From positions 2,976,001-3,040,000 of the forward strand of contig NZ_CP012479.1 in assembly GCF_001281315.1 (NCBI RefSeq): 64,000 nucleotides of DNA, in the 5' to 3' direction. The DNA is from Arthrobacter sp. ERGS1:01. Lineage in GTDB: Bacteria; Actinomycetota; Actinomycetes; Actinomycetales; Micrococcaceae. The position numbers were made by a program, and so were the translations under genes. Below, in pieces: positions 1-9,236 of this stretch. Under the pieces are notes generated by a model that saw nothing but the letters and a program-made list of their open reading frames with translations, was not told the origin of the DNA and did no database searches. How positions within the stretch are numbered: the stretch's first letter is position 1; the number at the start of each line of letters is the position of its first letter.

Positions 1-655
1 AGTCGGGCCAGAAGGCGCGCTCGTCGAGGTCGGTGGGGCTGTACTTCCAATACTTGGTGGGATCCTTCAGCCGGGCGCTGAGCCGGTCGAGCTGTTCGTC
101 GCGGCCAAGGTTCAGCATGACCTTCACCACTGTGGTTCCGGCCGCCGCCAGCTCGGCCTCGAAGCCGTTGATGGCGGCGTACCGGCGGTCAAGCTCGGCC
201 TCATCCGCCCAGCCGTGGACGCGGTGGATCAGCACGTCTTCATAGTGGGAGCGGTCAAAGACGCCAAACATGCCCGGCCCCGGCACTGCGGGCCGGATCC
301 GCCACAGGAAGTCGTGCGCTTTCTCCTCGGCGGTGGGCGCCTTGAACGCCGTGAGCTTGATGCCCTGGGGATCCACGGAGCCCACCACGTGCCCCACAAT
401 GCCGCCCTTGCCCGCGGTGTCCATGGCCTGCAACACCAGCAGGATCGACTTCTTCCCGCCAAAGCGGCTCTCCGCGAACAGTTGCTCCTGGAGTTGGGAC
501 AAGACCGGCGCCCGCGCAGCCAGGGCCGCGGCGCCGTCGGCTTTCTTGCCCGAGAAACCGGGCGAGGCGTTCGTGGAGTGGCCGGCCAGGGTGAAGCCGG
601 GACCCACCCGCAACAGACCGGCGGGATGATCGCTGAAACCAAGGGGCAATGACAC
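1..655 (-). CDS. ppk2: Polyphosphate kinase 2 family protein (partial, C-terminus off the window)
   Basis: About 218 N-terminal residues are visible. The family moves phosphate between polyphosphate and nucleotides in the cytosol. The Walker A-type motif AMDTAGKGG is clear, followed by the family pattern HYEDVLIHRVH. I chose the GTG at 655: AAGGAAAGG lies just upstream, overlapping the TAA of the aminotransferase gene 15 bases away, so the two genes are probably cotranscribed. The direction of phosphate transfer (ADP or AMP as acceptor) cannot be read from this fragment. Confidence 0.9.
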   Translation of the reverse strand, partial: MSLPLGFSDHPAGLLRVGPGFTLAGHSTNASPGFSGKKADGAAALAARAPVLSQLQEQLFAESRFGGKKSILLVLQAMDTAGKGGIVGHVVGSVDPQGIKLTAFKAPTAEEKAHDFLWRIRPAVPGPGMFGVFDRSHYEDVLIHRVHGWADEAELDRRYAAINGFEAELAAAGTTVVKVMLNLGRDEQLDRLSARLKDPTKYWKYSPTDLDERAFWPD

Positions 656-669
656 TGTGGGGCCTTTCC

Positions 670-1887
670 TTAGGGTTTGTACGTGCTCAGGAACTCCGCG
701 ATCCGTCCGATGGCCTCTTCGAGGTCCTTGACGTTGGGCAAGGTGACAAGCCGGAAGTGGTCGGGCCGAATCCAGTTGAAGGCGGTGCCGTGCGAGACCA
801 GGATCTTCTGCTGCTCCAACAGGTCCAGGGCAAACTGCTCGTCACTCTTGATCGGGTAGACCTCGGGGTCAAGCTTCGGGAACAGGTACAGCGCACCGTG
901 GGCCTGGTTGGTGGACACGCCGGGGATCTCGTTGAGCAGCCGGTAGGCGATGTCGCGCTGTTCCTTCAGCCGGCCGCCGGGCAGGATGAGGTCCTCGATG
1001 CTCTGGTGCCCGCCCAACGCGGTCTGGATGGCGTGCTGTCCGGGGACATTGGCGCACATGCGCATGTTGGCCAGCAGGTTGATGCCCTCGAGGTAGTCGG
1101 CGGCCCGGCTCTTGGGGCCGGAAATGGCAAGCCAGCCGGAACGGTAACCGCAGATCCGGTACGCCTTGGACAGTCCGCTAAAGGTCATGCACAGCACGTC
1201 GTCGCCGGTGATGGTGGCCGTGTTGAGGTGCTCGGCGCCGTCGTAGAGGATCTTCTCGTAGATCTCATCCGAGAACACCACCAGGCCGTGCTTGCGGGCC
1301 AAATCCACCATGCCCTGCACAATGTGGCGCGGGTAGACGGCGCCCGTGGGGTTGTTGGGGTTGATGATGACCAGGCCCTTGGTGCGGGGCGTGATCTTCG
1401 CTTCCAGGTCCTCCAGGTCGGGCCACCACTCGTTGTCCTCGTCGCACAGGTAGTGCACGGGACGCCCGCCGGCCAGGCTCACGGAGGCGGTCCACAGCGG
1501 GTAGTCCGGCGTGGGCACCAGCACCTCGTCGCCGGTGTCCAGCAGCGCCATGAGCGACAGCGTGATGAGTTCGCTGACGCCGTTGCCCAGATAGACGTCG
1601 TCGACGTGGATGTTGTGGATGCCGCGCGTTTGGTAGTACTGGACCACAGCGGTGCGCGCCGAGAATATGCCGCGGGAATCGCTGTAGCCCTGGGCATGCG
1701 GCAGATGGCGGATCATGTCGACCAGGATGGCGTCGGGCGCCTCGAAGCCGAACGGGGCGGGGTTGCCGATGTTCAGCTTCAGGATGCGGTGGCCCTCGGC
1801 CTCCAACTTTTGGGCCCGTTCCAGCACGGGACCGCGGATGTCATAGAGAACGTTGTGGAGCTTGCTGGATTGTTTGAAATCTGCCAT
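670..1887 (-). CDS. alaA: PLP-dependent aminotransferase, AlaA-like
   Basis: This is a 405-residue class I/II aminotransferase, normal length for the AlaA/AspC group that interconverts pyruvate and alanine with glutamate. The cofactor lysine is K241 in SGLSKAYR. NPNNPTG at 177-183 and DEIY at 207-210 are the usual PLP-contact motifs, and an arginine for the substrate carboxylate lies in the C-terminal FRLVTLP segment. The ATG at 1887 sits six bases after GATATT, so the transcript may be leaderless. The gene runs into ppk2. The alanine assignment is from family resemblance; exact substrates are not proven. Confidence 0.85.
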   Translation of the reverse strand: MADFKQSSKLHNVLYDIRGPVLERAQKLEAEGHRILKLNIGNPAPFGFEAPDAILVDMIRHLPHAQGYSDSRGIFSARTAVVQYYQTRGIHNIHVDDVYLGNGVSELITLSLMALLDTGDEVLVPTPDYPLWTASVSLAGGRPVHYLCDEDNEWWPDLEDLEAKITPRTKGLVIINPNNPTGAVYPRHIVQGMVDLARKHGLVVFSDEIYEKILYDGAEHLNTATITGDDVLCMTFSGLSKAYRICGYRSGWLAISGPKSRAADYLEGINLLANMRMCANVPGQHAIQTALGGHQSIEDLILPGGRLKEQRDIAYRLLNEIPGVSTNQAHGALYLFPKLDPEVYPIKSDEQFALDLLEQQKILVSHGTAFNWIRPDHFRLVTLPNVKDLEEAIGRIAEFLSTYKP

Positions 1888-1953
1888 GCACCCAATATCG
1901 CATAGCGCGGCGCGGGAGCGCGGATGCTACGCCGCCAGGGGCCGGGCCAATGC

Positions 1954-2904
1954 CTAAGAAGTGGCCTTGAGGAGGCCCATGAGCACCAGCCATGCGTGGG
2001 CCGCCTGGTCCAGGGAGGCGTTGTTGCTGCCGTCGGCAAGGCGGTTCAGGTTGATCAGTTCCTCGTCGCTGAGGGCGGCCGTGACCTTGTTGATCACCGC
2101 TTGGATGTCCGCCGGCACGTTCTTGGTGGACACCAGCGGGACAATGCTTTGGGCCTGGAATACCTGCTTCGTATCCGTCAGGACCACCAGCGCGTTGTCT
2201 TCGATGGCCGGTGAGGAGCTGTGGATGTCAGCGACCTGGATCTTGTCGCGCAACAACGCCAGCAGGAGCTCCTCATTGGTGTTGGGCAGTTCCTCGTAGG
2301 CTTTGGGGACACAGTTGTAGTCCGATCCCAGGGTGGCGAGGCCGTGCTCCTTCGTGCGGAAGTTCTCGGAACCGCCAAAGTCGAGCTTGTCGCATACCTT
2401 GGCCAGGTCGGCGATCGTCTTCAGGTTGTACTTTTGCGCCGTTACCGTGGTGACCACCATGCCGTCATTGTCCTGCGCCTTCGCCGCGTCCAGCATAGAA
2501 ATTTTTGCCGGAAGGGCTGACTTGAGCGCGTCCAGGACCTGGCCGGTGGTGGTGACCTGGGCGTGCGGGTCCAGGACGTCAAGGAACGAACTGGAGTAGC
2601 CGGGCACAAGGTCCACCGCTCCCGTACCCAGTTTGTCGAGCAGGGTGGGATCCTGAGGATCTTCGGCCGCGATGGTCGCCTTTGCCCCGGCCGCGTCCAG
2701 GGCCGCGGCGTAGACGTGGGCCAGCAGCGCCCCTTCCAACGGGTTTGAACCGTCGGGGACGGCCGGGATACCGACCACATAGGCCGGCCCGGCGGTGTGG
2801 GAGATGCTGGGAATGACGACGATGGGGCCGGAGGTGCAGGCCGTAAGGCTCCCCAGTGCCAGTGCAAGCACGCCAAGGGTTGCGGTAAGACGGCGCAGAT
2901 GCAC
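1954..2904 (-). CDS. Glycine betaine/choline-type ABC substrate-binding lipoprotein
   Basis: The product is about 316 residues. The GTG at 2904 is preferred because AAAGGGGAG precedes it and the protein then begins directly with a lipoprotein signal peptide ending in LTAC (lipid-modified C23). The mature part resembles the OpuAC/ProX fold, which binds quaternary amines such as betaine, proline betaine or choline. No permease or ATPase gene lies beside it, so it is an orphan here and must work with a transporter encoded elsewhere, or it is a sensor or a remnant. Upstream in-frame codons reach 2988 but lack a ribosome site. Confidence 0.8.
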   Translation of the reverse strand: MHLRRLTATLGVLALALGSLTACTSGPIVVIPSISHTAGPAYVVGIPAVPDGSNPLEGALLAHVYAAALDAAGAKATIAAEDPQDPTLLDKLGTGAVDLVPGYSSSFLDVLDPHAQVTTTGQVLDALKSALPAKISMLDAAKAQDNDGMVVTTVTAQKYNLKTIADLAKVCDKLDFGGSENFRTKEHGLATLGSDYNCVPKAYEELPNTNEELLLALLRDKIQVADIHSSSPAIEDNALVVLTDTKQVFQAQSIVPLVSTKNVPADIQAVINKVTAALSDEELINLNRLADGSNNASLDQAAHAWLVLMGLLKATS

Positions 2905-3046
2905 GCTCTCCCCTTTGCTGGTGTGCAGCCCGGACGTGGCGGGCGCGGAATTCTCTGAATACGGGATTGCGCGCAAAACGCACCCCACCAGTCAATCCTA
3001 CCGGTGGGGCGCGTGAGCGATTACGAGGTGGCGTGTGTGGGCGTCG

Positions 3047-4939
3047 TCAGCCCAAGTCCTCCACGTGGGTGGAGCCGACGGAGCCGAGCTTGGCCTCTTC
3101 CAGCAGCTGCGCGTGCGTGCCTCCGTGTTCGAGTTCCAGCACGGTGAGCGTGTTGGTGCCGGCTTGGAGCAGCGGGGCCGGAACGTAGAGGGTGATCTGC
3201 GGGCCGATTTCCCAGAACCTGCCGAGCAGAAATCCATTGAGCCAGACGACGCCCTTGCCGAAGCCGGGCAGGGCCAGGTAGGTGTCTGCCGGTTCTGTGA
3301 CGGCGAATTCGCCGTGGAAGTATCCGGCGTCGCTGTCATTTCCGGCGGCCGCGGCCGTTCCCGCCCCCACGGTGAGGAGCTCGGTGAGCGGCTGCTCCAG
3401 GTTGATGGGGCGCTGTTCCCAGTGGAAGACGAAGCGCTGGTTGATGAGCACGCCGTCGAGGATTCCCTTGCCCTGGCCAAACAGGGGGCCGTAGTTGATG
3501 CGGCCCTGGTTTTCCACCAGGATTTCCAGCTCCACCAACTCGCCGGTGCCGGGGTACTTCAGGCCGTCCGCGCCGTTGCCGTCGGTCAGCACGCCGGCGT
3601 AATCGCCGTTGACCCAGACGTAGGCGCGGTCATGGAGGCCACGCACCTTGATGGTTGCCTCGCCGTTGGGCAGCACCGCCTTGGCACTGTAGTGCACCAG
3701 CCCGCGGTCGAGTCCGAGCTTTTCAAAGGACAGCGGCTTGACGCTGCTGACGGGGGCAATGGCGCGGACGAAGTCCAGCAGCGCGGTGCCGCGGGTCAGT
3801 GAAATCGATGCGGTCGGGAGCACCGGCGCGGGGGCCGCCAGGTGTGCGGGAACGGGCGTGAGTTCGCGCCCGGACGCCGCGTAGAAGGCCTCGCGCATGG
3901 CGTGAAACTTCTCCGTGAGCCTGCCGTCTTCGGCGATGGGGGCGTCGGAGTCGTAGCTGGTGATGGTCGGCTGGATGACGCCGTCGTGGTTGGCGCCGGC
4001 GCCGAGCCCGAAGTTCGTGCCGCCATGGGCCATGTACAGACAGACCGAGCCGCCAACGTCAAGGATCTTGGTGACTTCCGCGGCCGCTTCCGACGCCTGG
4101 CGGGTGTGGTGGTCCTCGCTCCAGTGGTCAAACCAGCCGTTCCAGAATTCCACGTTGAAGAACGGTTCGCCGGGACGGCGGCGTTCCCAAACGGCGTCGG
4201 CCTCGTCACCGCGGGAGCCGAGGGTCGCCGTCGCCCACGTATCGGGCAGGGCGCCGCCGTCGAGGAAGTAGTCGGTGCCGCCGTCGGCCGTGAACAGCAT
4301 TTCGGTGATGCCGCGGGCCTGCAGGGCCGCCCGGTTCCAGCGCAGGTATTCCTTGTCGTCGCCGTAGCTGCCGTATTCGTTCTCGATTTGCACGGCGATG
4401 ACCGGTCCGCCGTGGCGGGCCTGCAGCGGCTCGATGACGGGCAGCAGTACGTCAAACCATTCCTCGACGACGCCGGTGAAGAGCGGGTCGGAGGAGCGCA
4501 GCACCATGTCCGGGTCGGAGACGGCCCAGGACGGGAATCCGCCGTTGTCCCATTCGGCGCAGATGTAGGGTCCGGGCCGGACAATGACGTCCAGGCCCGC
4601 GTCGCCGGCCAGCGTGATGAACCGGGCCAGGTCCCGCCAGCCGGTAAAGTCGGGGGCGGTTTCCTTGGCCGGCTGGTGGAAATTCCAGGCGACGTAGGTG
4701 TCGAGGGTGTTCACGCCCATCGCCACCAAGCGCTCGATCCGGTCCTGCCACTGGTCCGGATGGACGCGGAAGTAGTGGATGGCGCCGGCAATGATGCGGT
4801 GCGTCTGCCCGTTCTTGAACAGCGTCCGGTTGGCGTAGCTCAGGGCCGGGGCGGAGCCGGGGACCGTCGTGACGGGAAGGCCGTCTGGTTCTGCGGGAAG
4901 GTCCCGTTCAACTCCGGACAAGATGGCGTGCGTAGACAA
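3047..4939 (-). CDS. GH35 beta-galactosidase
   Basis: This 630-residue glycoside hydrolase of family 35 cleaves terminal beta-galactosides. The N-terminal TIM barrel carries the acid/base Glu in ENEYG (E188) and the nucleophile Glu in NVEFWNGWF (E264). Jelly-roll domains follow; the last contains VWLNGFLLGRFWEIGPQ. There is no signal peptide, so it probably acts on imported oligosaccharides. The start is TTG at 4939 with AGGAG six bases upstream. It diverges from a LacI repressor, with two 14-bp dyads between them, so sugar-inducible control is likely. Confidence 0.93.
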   Translation of the reverse strand: MSTHAILSGVERDLPAEPDGLPVTTVPGSAPALSYANRTLFKNGQTHRIIAGAIHYFRVHPDQWQDRIERLVAMGVNTLDTYVAWNFHQPAKETAPDFTGWRDLARFITLAGDAGLDVIVRPGPYICAEWDNGGFPSWAVSDPDMVLRSSDPLFTGVVEEWFDVLLPVIEPLQARHGGPVIAVQIENEYGSYGDDKEYLRWNRAALQARGITEMLFTADGGTDYFLDGGALPDTWATATLGSRGDEADAVWERRRPGEPFFNVEFWNGWFDHWSEDHHTRQASEAAAEVTKILDVGGSVCLYMAHGGTNFGLGAGANHDGVIQPTITSYDSDAPIAEDGRLTEKFHAMREAFYAASGRELTPVPAHLAAPAPVLPTASISLTRGTALLDFVRAIAPVSSVKPLSFEKLGLDRGLVHYSAKAVLPNGEATIKVRGLHDRAYVWVNGDYAGVLTDGNGADGLKYPGTGELVELEILVENQGRINYGPLFGQGKGILDGVLINQRFVFHWEQRPINLEQPLTELLTVGAGTAAAAGNDSDAGYFHGEFAVTEPADTYLALPGFGKGVVWLNGFLLGRFWEIGPQITLYVPAPLLQAGTNTLTVLELEHGGTHAQLLEEAKLGSVGSTHVEDLG

Positions 4940-4985
4940 CTAAACTCCTGGCGCTTGTTTTCCCTGGATGCGGATATGGACATAC

Positions 4986-4999
4986 TGTTATGGATAACA
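4986..4999. promoter_or_regulatory. Candidate LacI operator O1 (GH35/lacI)
   Basis: TGTTATGGATAACA has perfect six-base arms around GG. It lies between the divergent GH35 and LacI genes and overlaps a plausible -10 (CATAAC) for the GH35 gene on the minus strand. The size and symmetry fit LacI-family operators. Its assignment to the neighbouring regulator is inference. Confidence 0.55.
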
Positions 5000-5062
5000 A
5001 GAATAGCCTCACCAACCAGCGTTTTTGAACCCGACCCGCCAAGACTTGACGTTTTCATGGCA

Positions 5063-5076
5063 TGTTACAAGGAACA
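5063..5076. promoter_or_regulatory. Candidate second LacI operator O2
   Basis: TGTTACAAGGAACA keeps the TGTT-N6-AACA frame of the dyad at 4986 but has weaker inner arms. It lies 77 bp (about seven helical turns) from O1, just downstream of TTGACG at 5046, so it may serve autoregulation of lacI. Confidence 0.35.
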
Positions 5077-5152
5077 ATTACACTGGTGCCAGGATAAAAT
5101 CCACCGGTCAGCTCCGGCGGTCCGCCACTCCCAAGCAGCAAGGACGTACATC

Positions 5153-6169
5153 ATGGAACGCAAGTTCAGCAGGGGTCCTGCCATGCGGGACGTCGCCGAT
5201 GCCGCGGGCGTTTCCGCCCAGACGGTGTCCAGGGTTCTTAGCGACCACCCCAACGTCCAGGAAGGCACCCGGCGCCGCGTGCTGGCAGCCGTGGAGGAGT
5301 TGGGCTACCGGCGCAACAACACGGCGCGTGCCCTGGTGACGGGCCAGTCCAAAACCATCGGCGTGCTGACGCTGGCCACCAACAACTACTCACGCTCCTC
5401 CCTGGCGCTCGGTGTGGAGCTTGGCGCCCGCGAGGCCGGCTACACCGTCAACTCAGTGACATCCGTCTTGAGCGTCGACGCTCTGACCGACGCCGTCAGC
5501 CGGCTGGTGCACCAGGGCGTGGACGGCATCATCATTGCCGCACCGTTGCAGGACGCCGCCGCAAAGGTGGGCAAGCTGACGTCCCGGATCCCCACCGTGA
5601 ATACCGACGGCTCCTCCGGGGCCGGCAACAGCCTGGTGGGCGTGGACCAGGACATCGCCGCGGTCCTGGCAACCAAGCACCTGCTCGATCTTGGCCACAA
5701 AACGGTCTGGCATGTGGCCGGCCCCAGCGACTGGTCCGACGCCTCCAGCCGCCTGGAAAGCTGGCGCCGCACGCTTGTTGAATCCGGCCGGGAGGTTCCC
5801 CCTGAACTCCACGGCGACTGGAGCCCGGAGTCCGGCTACCGCAACGGGCTGATCCTGGGCCGCATGCCCGAGGTCACCGCCATCCTGGTGGCCAGCGACG
5901 AAATGGCGTTCGGCGTCATTCGCGCCCTCAGCGAGCTGGGCCGGCGCATCCCCGAGGACGTGTCCGTGGTGGGCATCGACGACATCGACCTGGCCGCATA
6001 CTCCAACCCGCCGCTGACCACCATCCGCCAGTCCTTCGAGGACACCGGGCGCAGGGCCGTGTTCCGCCTCGTGGCACAGATCGCCAACCCGGAGATGGAA
6101 AGCCTGCCCGACCTCGTGGCGCCGACCCTGGTGGTGCGTGGCAGCACGGCCCCGCCGCCGTCCGCCTAG
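5153..6169 (+). CDS. LacI-family transcriptional repressor
   Basis: The product is 338 residues, standard for LacI/GalR. An N-terminal helix-turn-helix ([19 protein letters not shown]) and hinge ([19 protein letters not shown]) precede a periplasmic-binding-like sugar domain ending in [20 protein letters not shown]. The ATG at 5153 follows AAGGA by about nine bases. The reading frame stays open upstream to 3842, but that part is antisense to GH35 and has no family match. It probably represses GH35 and itself through the 4986 and 5063 dyads, and perhaps the GH20 gene at 28.9 kb. It overlaps the sugar kinase gene tail to tail by four bases. Confidence 0.9.
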   Translation: MERKFSRGPAMRDVADAAGVSAQTVSRVLSDHPNVQEGTRRRVLAAVEELGYRRNNTARALVTGQSKTIGVLTLATNNYSRSSLALGVELGAREAGYTVNSVTSVLSVDALTDAVSRLVHQGVDGIIIAAPLQDAAAKVGKLTSRIPTVNTDGSSGAGNSLVGVDQDIAAVLATKHLLDLGHKTVWHVAGPSDWSDASSRLESWRRTLVESGREVPPELHGDWSPESGYRNGLILGRMPEVTAILVASDEMAFGVIRALSELGRRIPEDVSVVGIDDIDLAAYSNPPLTTIRQSFEDTGRRAVFRLVAQIANPEMESLPDLVAPTLVVRGSTAPPPSA

Positions 6170-7092
6170 CGCGGCGCCAGGCGCTCCTGGTTTTCCACCA
6201 GGAGCGGCACGCCAAAAATGGGGTCCTGGTCCAGGATCCGCACATCGGTGATCCCGGCCGCGGCCAGGTGCTTGACGAAGGCCTGTTGCAGGGCCGGGAC
6301 GTTGCTGCCCAGGCCGCTGCCCAGCACGATGGGCCCGGCAATCCCCAGCTGGCGGGCCACCTGGCCGGCCATTCCGGCGAGGTCGGCCCCGGCCTGGTCC
6401 ACCAGGTGCAGGGCGTGCGCATGGCCGTTGGCGGCGGCGGCAAAGATCACGGGTGAGGCCGCGGCCCAGTAACGGCGCGTGGTGCCCTGGTGGAAATGGC
6501 CGATGAGTTCGCCGGGGGTCGCCAGGGCGCAGTAGTCCAGCAGCCCGCGGGTCAGCTCGTCGGGTTCGGCGCCGAGGTCCATCTGGTGGAGGCTGTGCCG
6601 GACGGCTTCGCGCCCCAGCCAGTAACCGCTGCCTTCATCCCCCAGCAGGTATCCCCAGCCCCCCGCGCGAGCCTCGTCGCCGGCGGGATTCGCACCCCAG
6701 GCCGCCGATCCGGTTCCGGAGATCACGGCAACGCCGGTTGACGCGCCGCCGGCGGCGAGCAGCAGCCTGGTGTCGTGGACCACCGTGATCCTGGCGCCCG
6801 GCACGAAGGGGGCGATCAAGTCGCGGAGGGCGGCGGCGTCGTCGTCCGTGTCCACTCCCCCGGCCCCGGCAAACACCACGCCGGCCCGCGTGTCGCCGAG
6901 CTGGGCGAAGAGTTCGGCCAGGTTGGCGGCGGCCGTCTCGGGGCTGACGTTTTGCACGTTGGCGCTGCCCGCGCTGGCGTCCGCCACGACGGCACCGTCC
7001 ACCCACAGGATTCCGCGGGTTTTTGAGCCGCCAATGTCCAGGCCCACCACGGCGTCCGACGAGGTCACATGATTGAAAGTGTTGAAAGTCAC
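6166..7092 (-). CDS. BadF/BadG-family sugar kinase, N-acetylglucosamine kinase-like
   Basis: This 308-residue protein has the actin-like ATPase fold: phosphate-1 loop GLDIGGSKTRG near residue 18, ISGTGSAAWG (phosphate-2) mid-protein and a glycine-rich VLGSGLGSN late. Bacterial relatives phosphorylate GlcNAc or other hexosamines. With a beta-galactosidase and repressor next door and a hexosaminidase elsewhere in the window, a role in amino-sugar use is reasonable but not shown. The start is GTG at 7092 with no clear ribosome site; a GTG ten codons later (HVTSS) is an alternative. Its stop overlaps the lacI stop. Confidence 0.75.
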   Translation of the reverse strand: MTFNTFNHVTSSDAVVGLDIGGSKTRGILWVDGAVVADASAGSANVQNVSPETAAANLAELFAQLGDTRAGVVFAGAGGVDTDDDAAALRDLIAPFVPGARITVVHDTRLLLAAGGASTGVAVISGTGSAAWGANPAGDEARAGGWGYLLGDEGSGYWLGREAVRHSLHQMDLGAEPDELTRGLLDYCALATPGELIGHFHQGTTRRYWAAASPVIFAAAANGHAHALHLVDQAGADLAGMAGQVARQLGIAGPIVLGSGLGSNVPALQQAFVKHLAAAGITDVRILDQDPIFGVPLLVENQERLAPR

Positions 7093-7103
7093 TCATCTAG
7101 ACT
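7073..7103 (+). promoter_or_regulatory. Leaderless-type promoter of the nitronate monooxygenase gene
   Basis: TTGAAA (7073) and TAGACT (7098-7103) are separated by 19 bases. The ATG at 7110 follows after six bases, with no ribosome site. Transcription would start at or beside the start codon. Confidence 0.5.
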
Positions 7104-7109
7104 AATGGA

Positions 7110-8150
7110 ATGTTCTCCTCCCCCATCATTGCCGCACCCATGGCCGGGGGCACGACGACGGCGGCCCTTGCGTTGGCTGCCGACCGCGCCGGGGCGTTTC
7201 CGTTTGCGGCCGCCGGCTACAAGACCGCCGAGGCCCTCGCCGAACACCTTGCGCCGTTGCGGGCCGCGGGCACCGACTTTGGCGTCAACCTGTTCGTGCC
7301 GCGCCGCGAACCGCTGGCGGCCCCGGACGCTGCCGCACTGCTGCGTTACCGGGACGAGCTGGCCGCCGCGGGCTACGACGGCCTGCCGGGCGGCGCCGGG
7401 CCAACCATCACGAATGAACAATTAACCGACTTTTGGGATGAGAAGATCCAGCTGCTGCTGGCCGATCCCGTGCCGGTGGTCAGCCTTACCTTCGGCCTTG
7501 CTCCGGAATCCGTGGTTCAGGCGCTTCACCGGGCGGGCACGCGGGTGGTGGCGTCGGTGACCAGCGTTGCGGAGGCCGTGGCCGCCGCGGCAACAGGCGT
7601 GGACGCCCTGGTGGTGCAGCACGGCAACGCCGGCGGGCACAGCGCGGCGTTCCTGCCCGCGGTTTCACCCGGCCCCGGAGCTTCTCCCGGCCCCGGCGGC
7701 GTGGTGGAGCTGGTCGCCGCGGTGCGTGCCGCCGTCGTTCTTCCGCTGGTGGGGGCCGGCGGGATCGGCGATGCCGCAACAGCCAAGGCGGTGCTGTCCG
7801 CGGGAGCCGTTGCGGTTCAGCTTGGCACGGCGCTTTTGCGGTCCGAGGAGAGCGGGGCCAGGGCCCTGCACAAGGATGCGCTGGCGGACCCCGCGTTCAC
7901 CGCGACGGCCGTCACGCGCGCCTTCACGGGCAAGGCCGCCCGGGCGCTTGTCAATGACTTTGTGAGCCGCCATTCAGCTGGCGCGCCCGAGGCCTATCCG
8001 GAGGTCCACTTCCTCACGGCGCCCCTGCGCGCCGCGGCCGCTGCTGCCGGTGACCGCGAGGCGCTGAACCTGTGGGCGGGCACCTCATGGCGCCAGGCGC
8101 AGGACGGACCCGTGGCGGACATCATCGAGGGGTTCCTGAAGGGACTCTAG
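7110..8150 (+). CDS. Nitronate monooxygenase (2-nitropropane dioxygenase family)
   Basis: This 346-residue FMN-dependent TIM-barrel enzyme oxidises alkyl nitronates such as propionate-3-nitronate, a toxic plant and fungal metabolite. N-terminal IIAAPMAGG, the catalytic His in QHGNAGGHSA (H177) and the FMN phosphate loops LVGAGGIGDA and AVQLGTALL are all present. The first ATG after a leaderless-type -10 was used. The stop overlaps the LysR gene stop on the other strand by four bases. Confidence 0.88.
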   Translation: MFSSPIIAAPMAGGTTTAALALAADRAGAFPFAAAGYKTAEALAEHLAPLRAAGTDFGVNLFVPRREPLAAPDAAALLRYRDELAAAGYDGLPGGAGPTITNEQLTDFWDEKIQLLLADPVPVVSLTFGLAPESVVQALHRAGTRVVASVTSVAEAVAAAATGVDALVVQHGNAGGHSAAFLPAVSPGPGASPGPGGVVELVAAVRAAVVLPLVGAGGIGDAATAKAVLSAGAVAVQLGTALLRSEESGARALHKDALADPAFTATAVTRAFTGKAARALVNDFVSRHSAGAPEAYPEVHFLTAPLRAAAAAAGDREALNLWAGTSWRQAQDGPVADIIEGFLKGL

Positions 8151-9130
8151 ACAGGCTCATCAGCAGGTGGAGCCTTGAGCCGGGCGGCGGACGCGGCAAG
8201 CAGCTGTTCCTTGCCCTCGCCAAGCACCATGGCCTTGAAGCGGCCCACCTGTTCGGGTTCGTCGCCGCGGTTTCGCCACACCAGGCCGATGTCGCGGTGA
8301 GCCGGCGGGAATTCAATGTCCAGCTCCCGCCACCCCAGCGGACCCGACGCCGGTTCGGGGTTGACGCTCTCGGCCGGCGGCACGACGCCCACGCCCAGGC
8401 CCGCGGAGACGAGGCCGCGAATGGTGTGCGCGTCCTGCGCCTGGAACGCCACCCGGGGCCGGAACCCGGCGCTCTTGCACAGTTGCTCCACGATGCCGCG
8501 CATGCCGTAACCGGGTTCGAGCACCACGAAGCGTTCGCCGCGGACCTCCTCAAGGCGGACGCTTTCCCGCCCGGCCAGCCGGTGCCCGGCCGGCACCACA
8601 AGCTTCAACGCCTCCCAATACAGCACCTCCGCGTTGATCGAACGGCTCGGGGCCGGCGGCGGCGCCACGATCGCCAGGTCCGCGCCGCCCGCGGCCAGCG
8701 TCTCGAGGCAAAACGCCCGGCTCCCCTGCTGCAGCTCAAACGTCACGCCAGGGTGGTCGCGGGTGAACTGTTGGAGCAGGAGCGGCAGCACCGCCTCGCC
8801 AAAGGTGTGCTGGAACGCCAGGCTGATCCGGCCAAACGAGCGCCCGGACTCCTGCCGGGCCTCGGCCAGCCCCGCCTGCACCTGTTCAAGGGCGGCGGTG
8901 ATGCGCGGGATCAGAACCAGCGCGGCGGGGGTCAGCTGGATGCCGCGGCCCTTGCGGGCCACCAGCGGCGTGCCGACGACGGCGGCCGCCCGGGACAGTG
9001 CGCGGCTCACGGTGGACTGTGGGATTTCCAGGATCTCCGCCGTGGCGCTCACATGGCCGCTAACCCCCAGCTCGGCAAGGATGGGCAGGATCGGCAACAG
9101 TTTGGCCAGCTCGGATTGTTCCTCACGCAT
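8147..9130 (-). CDS. LysR-family transcriptional regulator
   Basis: The product is 327 residues. An N-terminal winged helix-turn-helix (SGHVSATAEILEIPQSTVSRAL) precedes a periplasmic-binding-like effector domain with GLVSAGLGVGVVP. Start ATG 9130. It diverges from an MFS exporter and most likely controls it; a TGC-N7-GCA dyad of the T-N11-A type lies between them. The effector is unknown. Confidence 0.88.
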   Translation of the reverse strand: MREEQSELAKLLPILPILAELGVSGHVSATAEILEIPQSTVSRALSRAAAVVGTPLVARKGRGIQLTPAALVLIPRITAALEQVQAGLAEARQESGRSFGRISLAFQHTFGEAVLPLLLQQFTRDHPGVTFELQQGSRAFCLETLAAGGADLAIVAPPPAPSRSINAEVLYWEALKLVVPAGHRLAGRESVRLEEVRGERFVVLEPGYGMRGIVEQLCKSAGFRPRVAFQAQDAHTIRGLVSAGLGVGVVPPAESVNPEPASGPLGWRELDIEFPPAHRDIGLVWRNRGDEPEQVGRFKAMVLGEGKEQLLAASAARLKAPPADEPV

Positions 9131-9194
9131 GGTTCACTGAACCACACATTAACCCGGATTCACATCCGAAATGAGCATGATTTAGGTATCATTT

Positions 9195-9209
9195 ATGCAT
9201 TAGACGCAT
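9195..9209. promoter_or_regulatory. Candidate LysR (T-N11-A) box
   Basis: ATGCATTAGACGCAT has four-base outer arms and contains T-N11-A, the usual LysR-type motif. It sits 28 bases before the MFS start. A second dyad, TGAT-N6-ATCA, lies just upstream at about 9178-9191. Both are inferred sites. Confidence 0.4.
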
Positions 9210-9236
9210 GACTCGGCGAGTTCTACCGTTGATGTT

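Noticed and set aside
3842..5152. Open frame extending the LacI gene 437 codons upstream on the plus strand
   Set aside because: It lies opposite the GH35 gene and has no family pattern. The LacI N-terminus starts cleanly at 5153 with a ribosome site.
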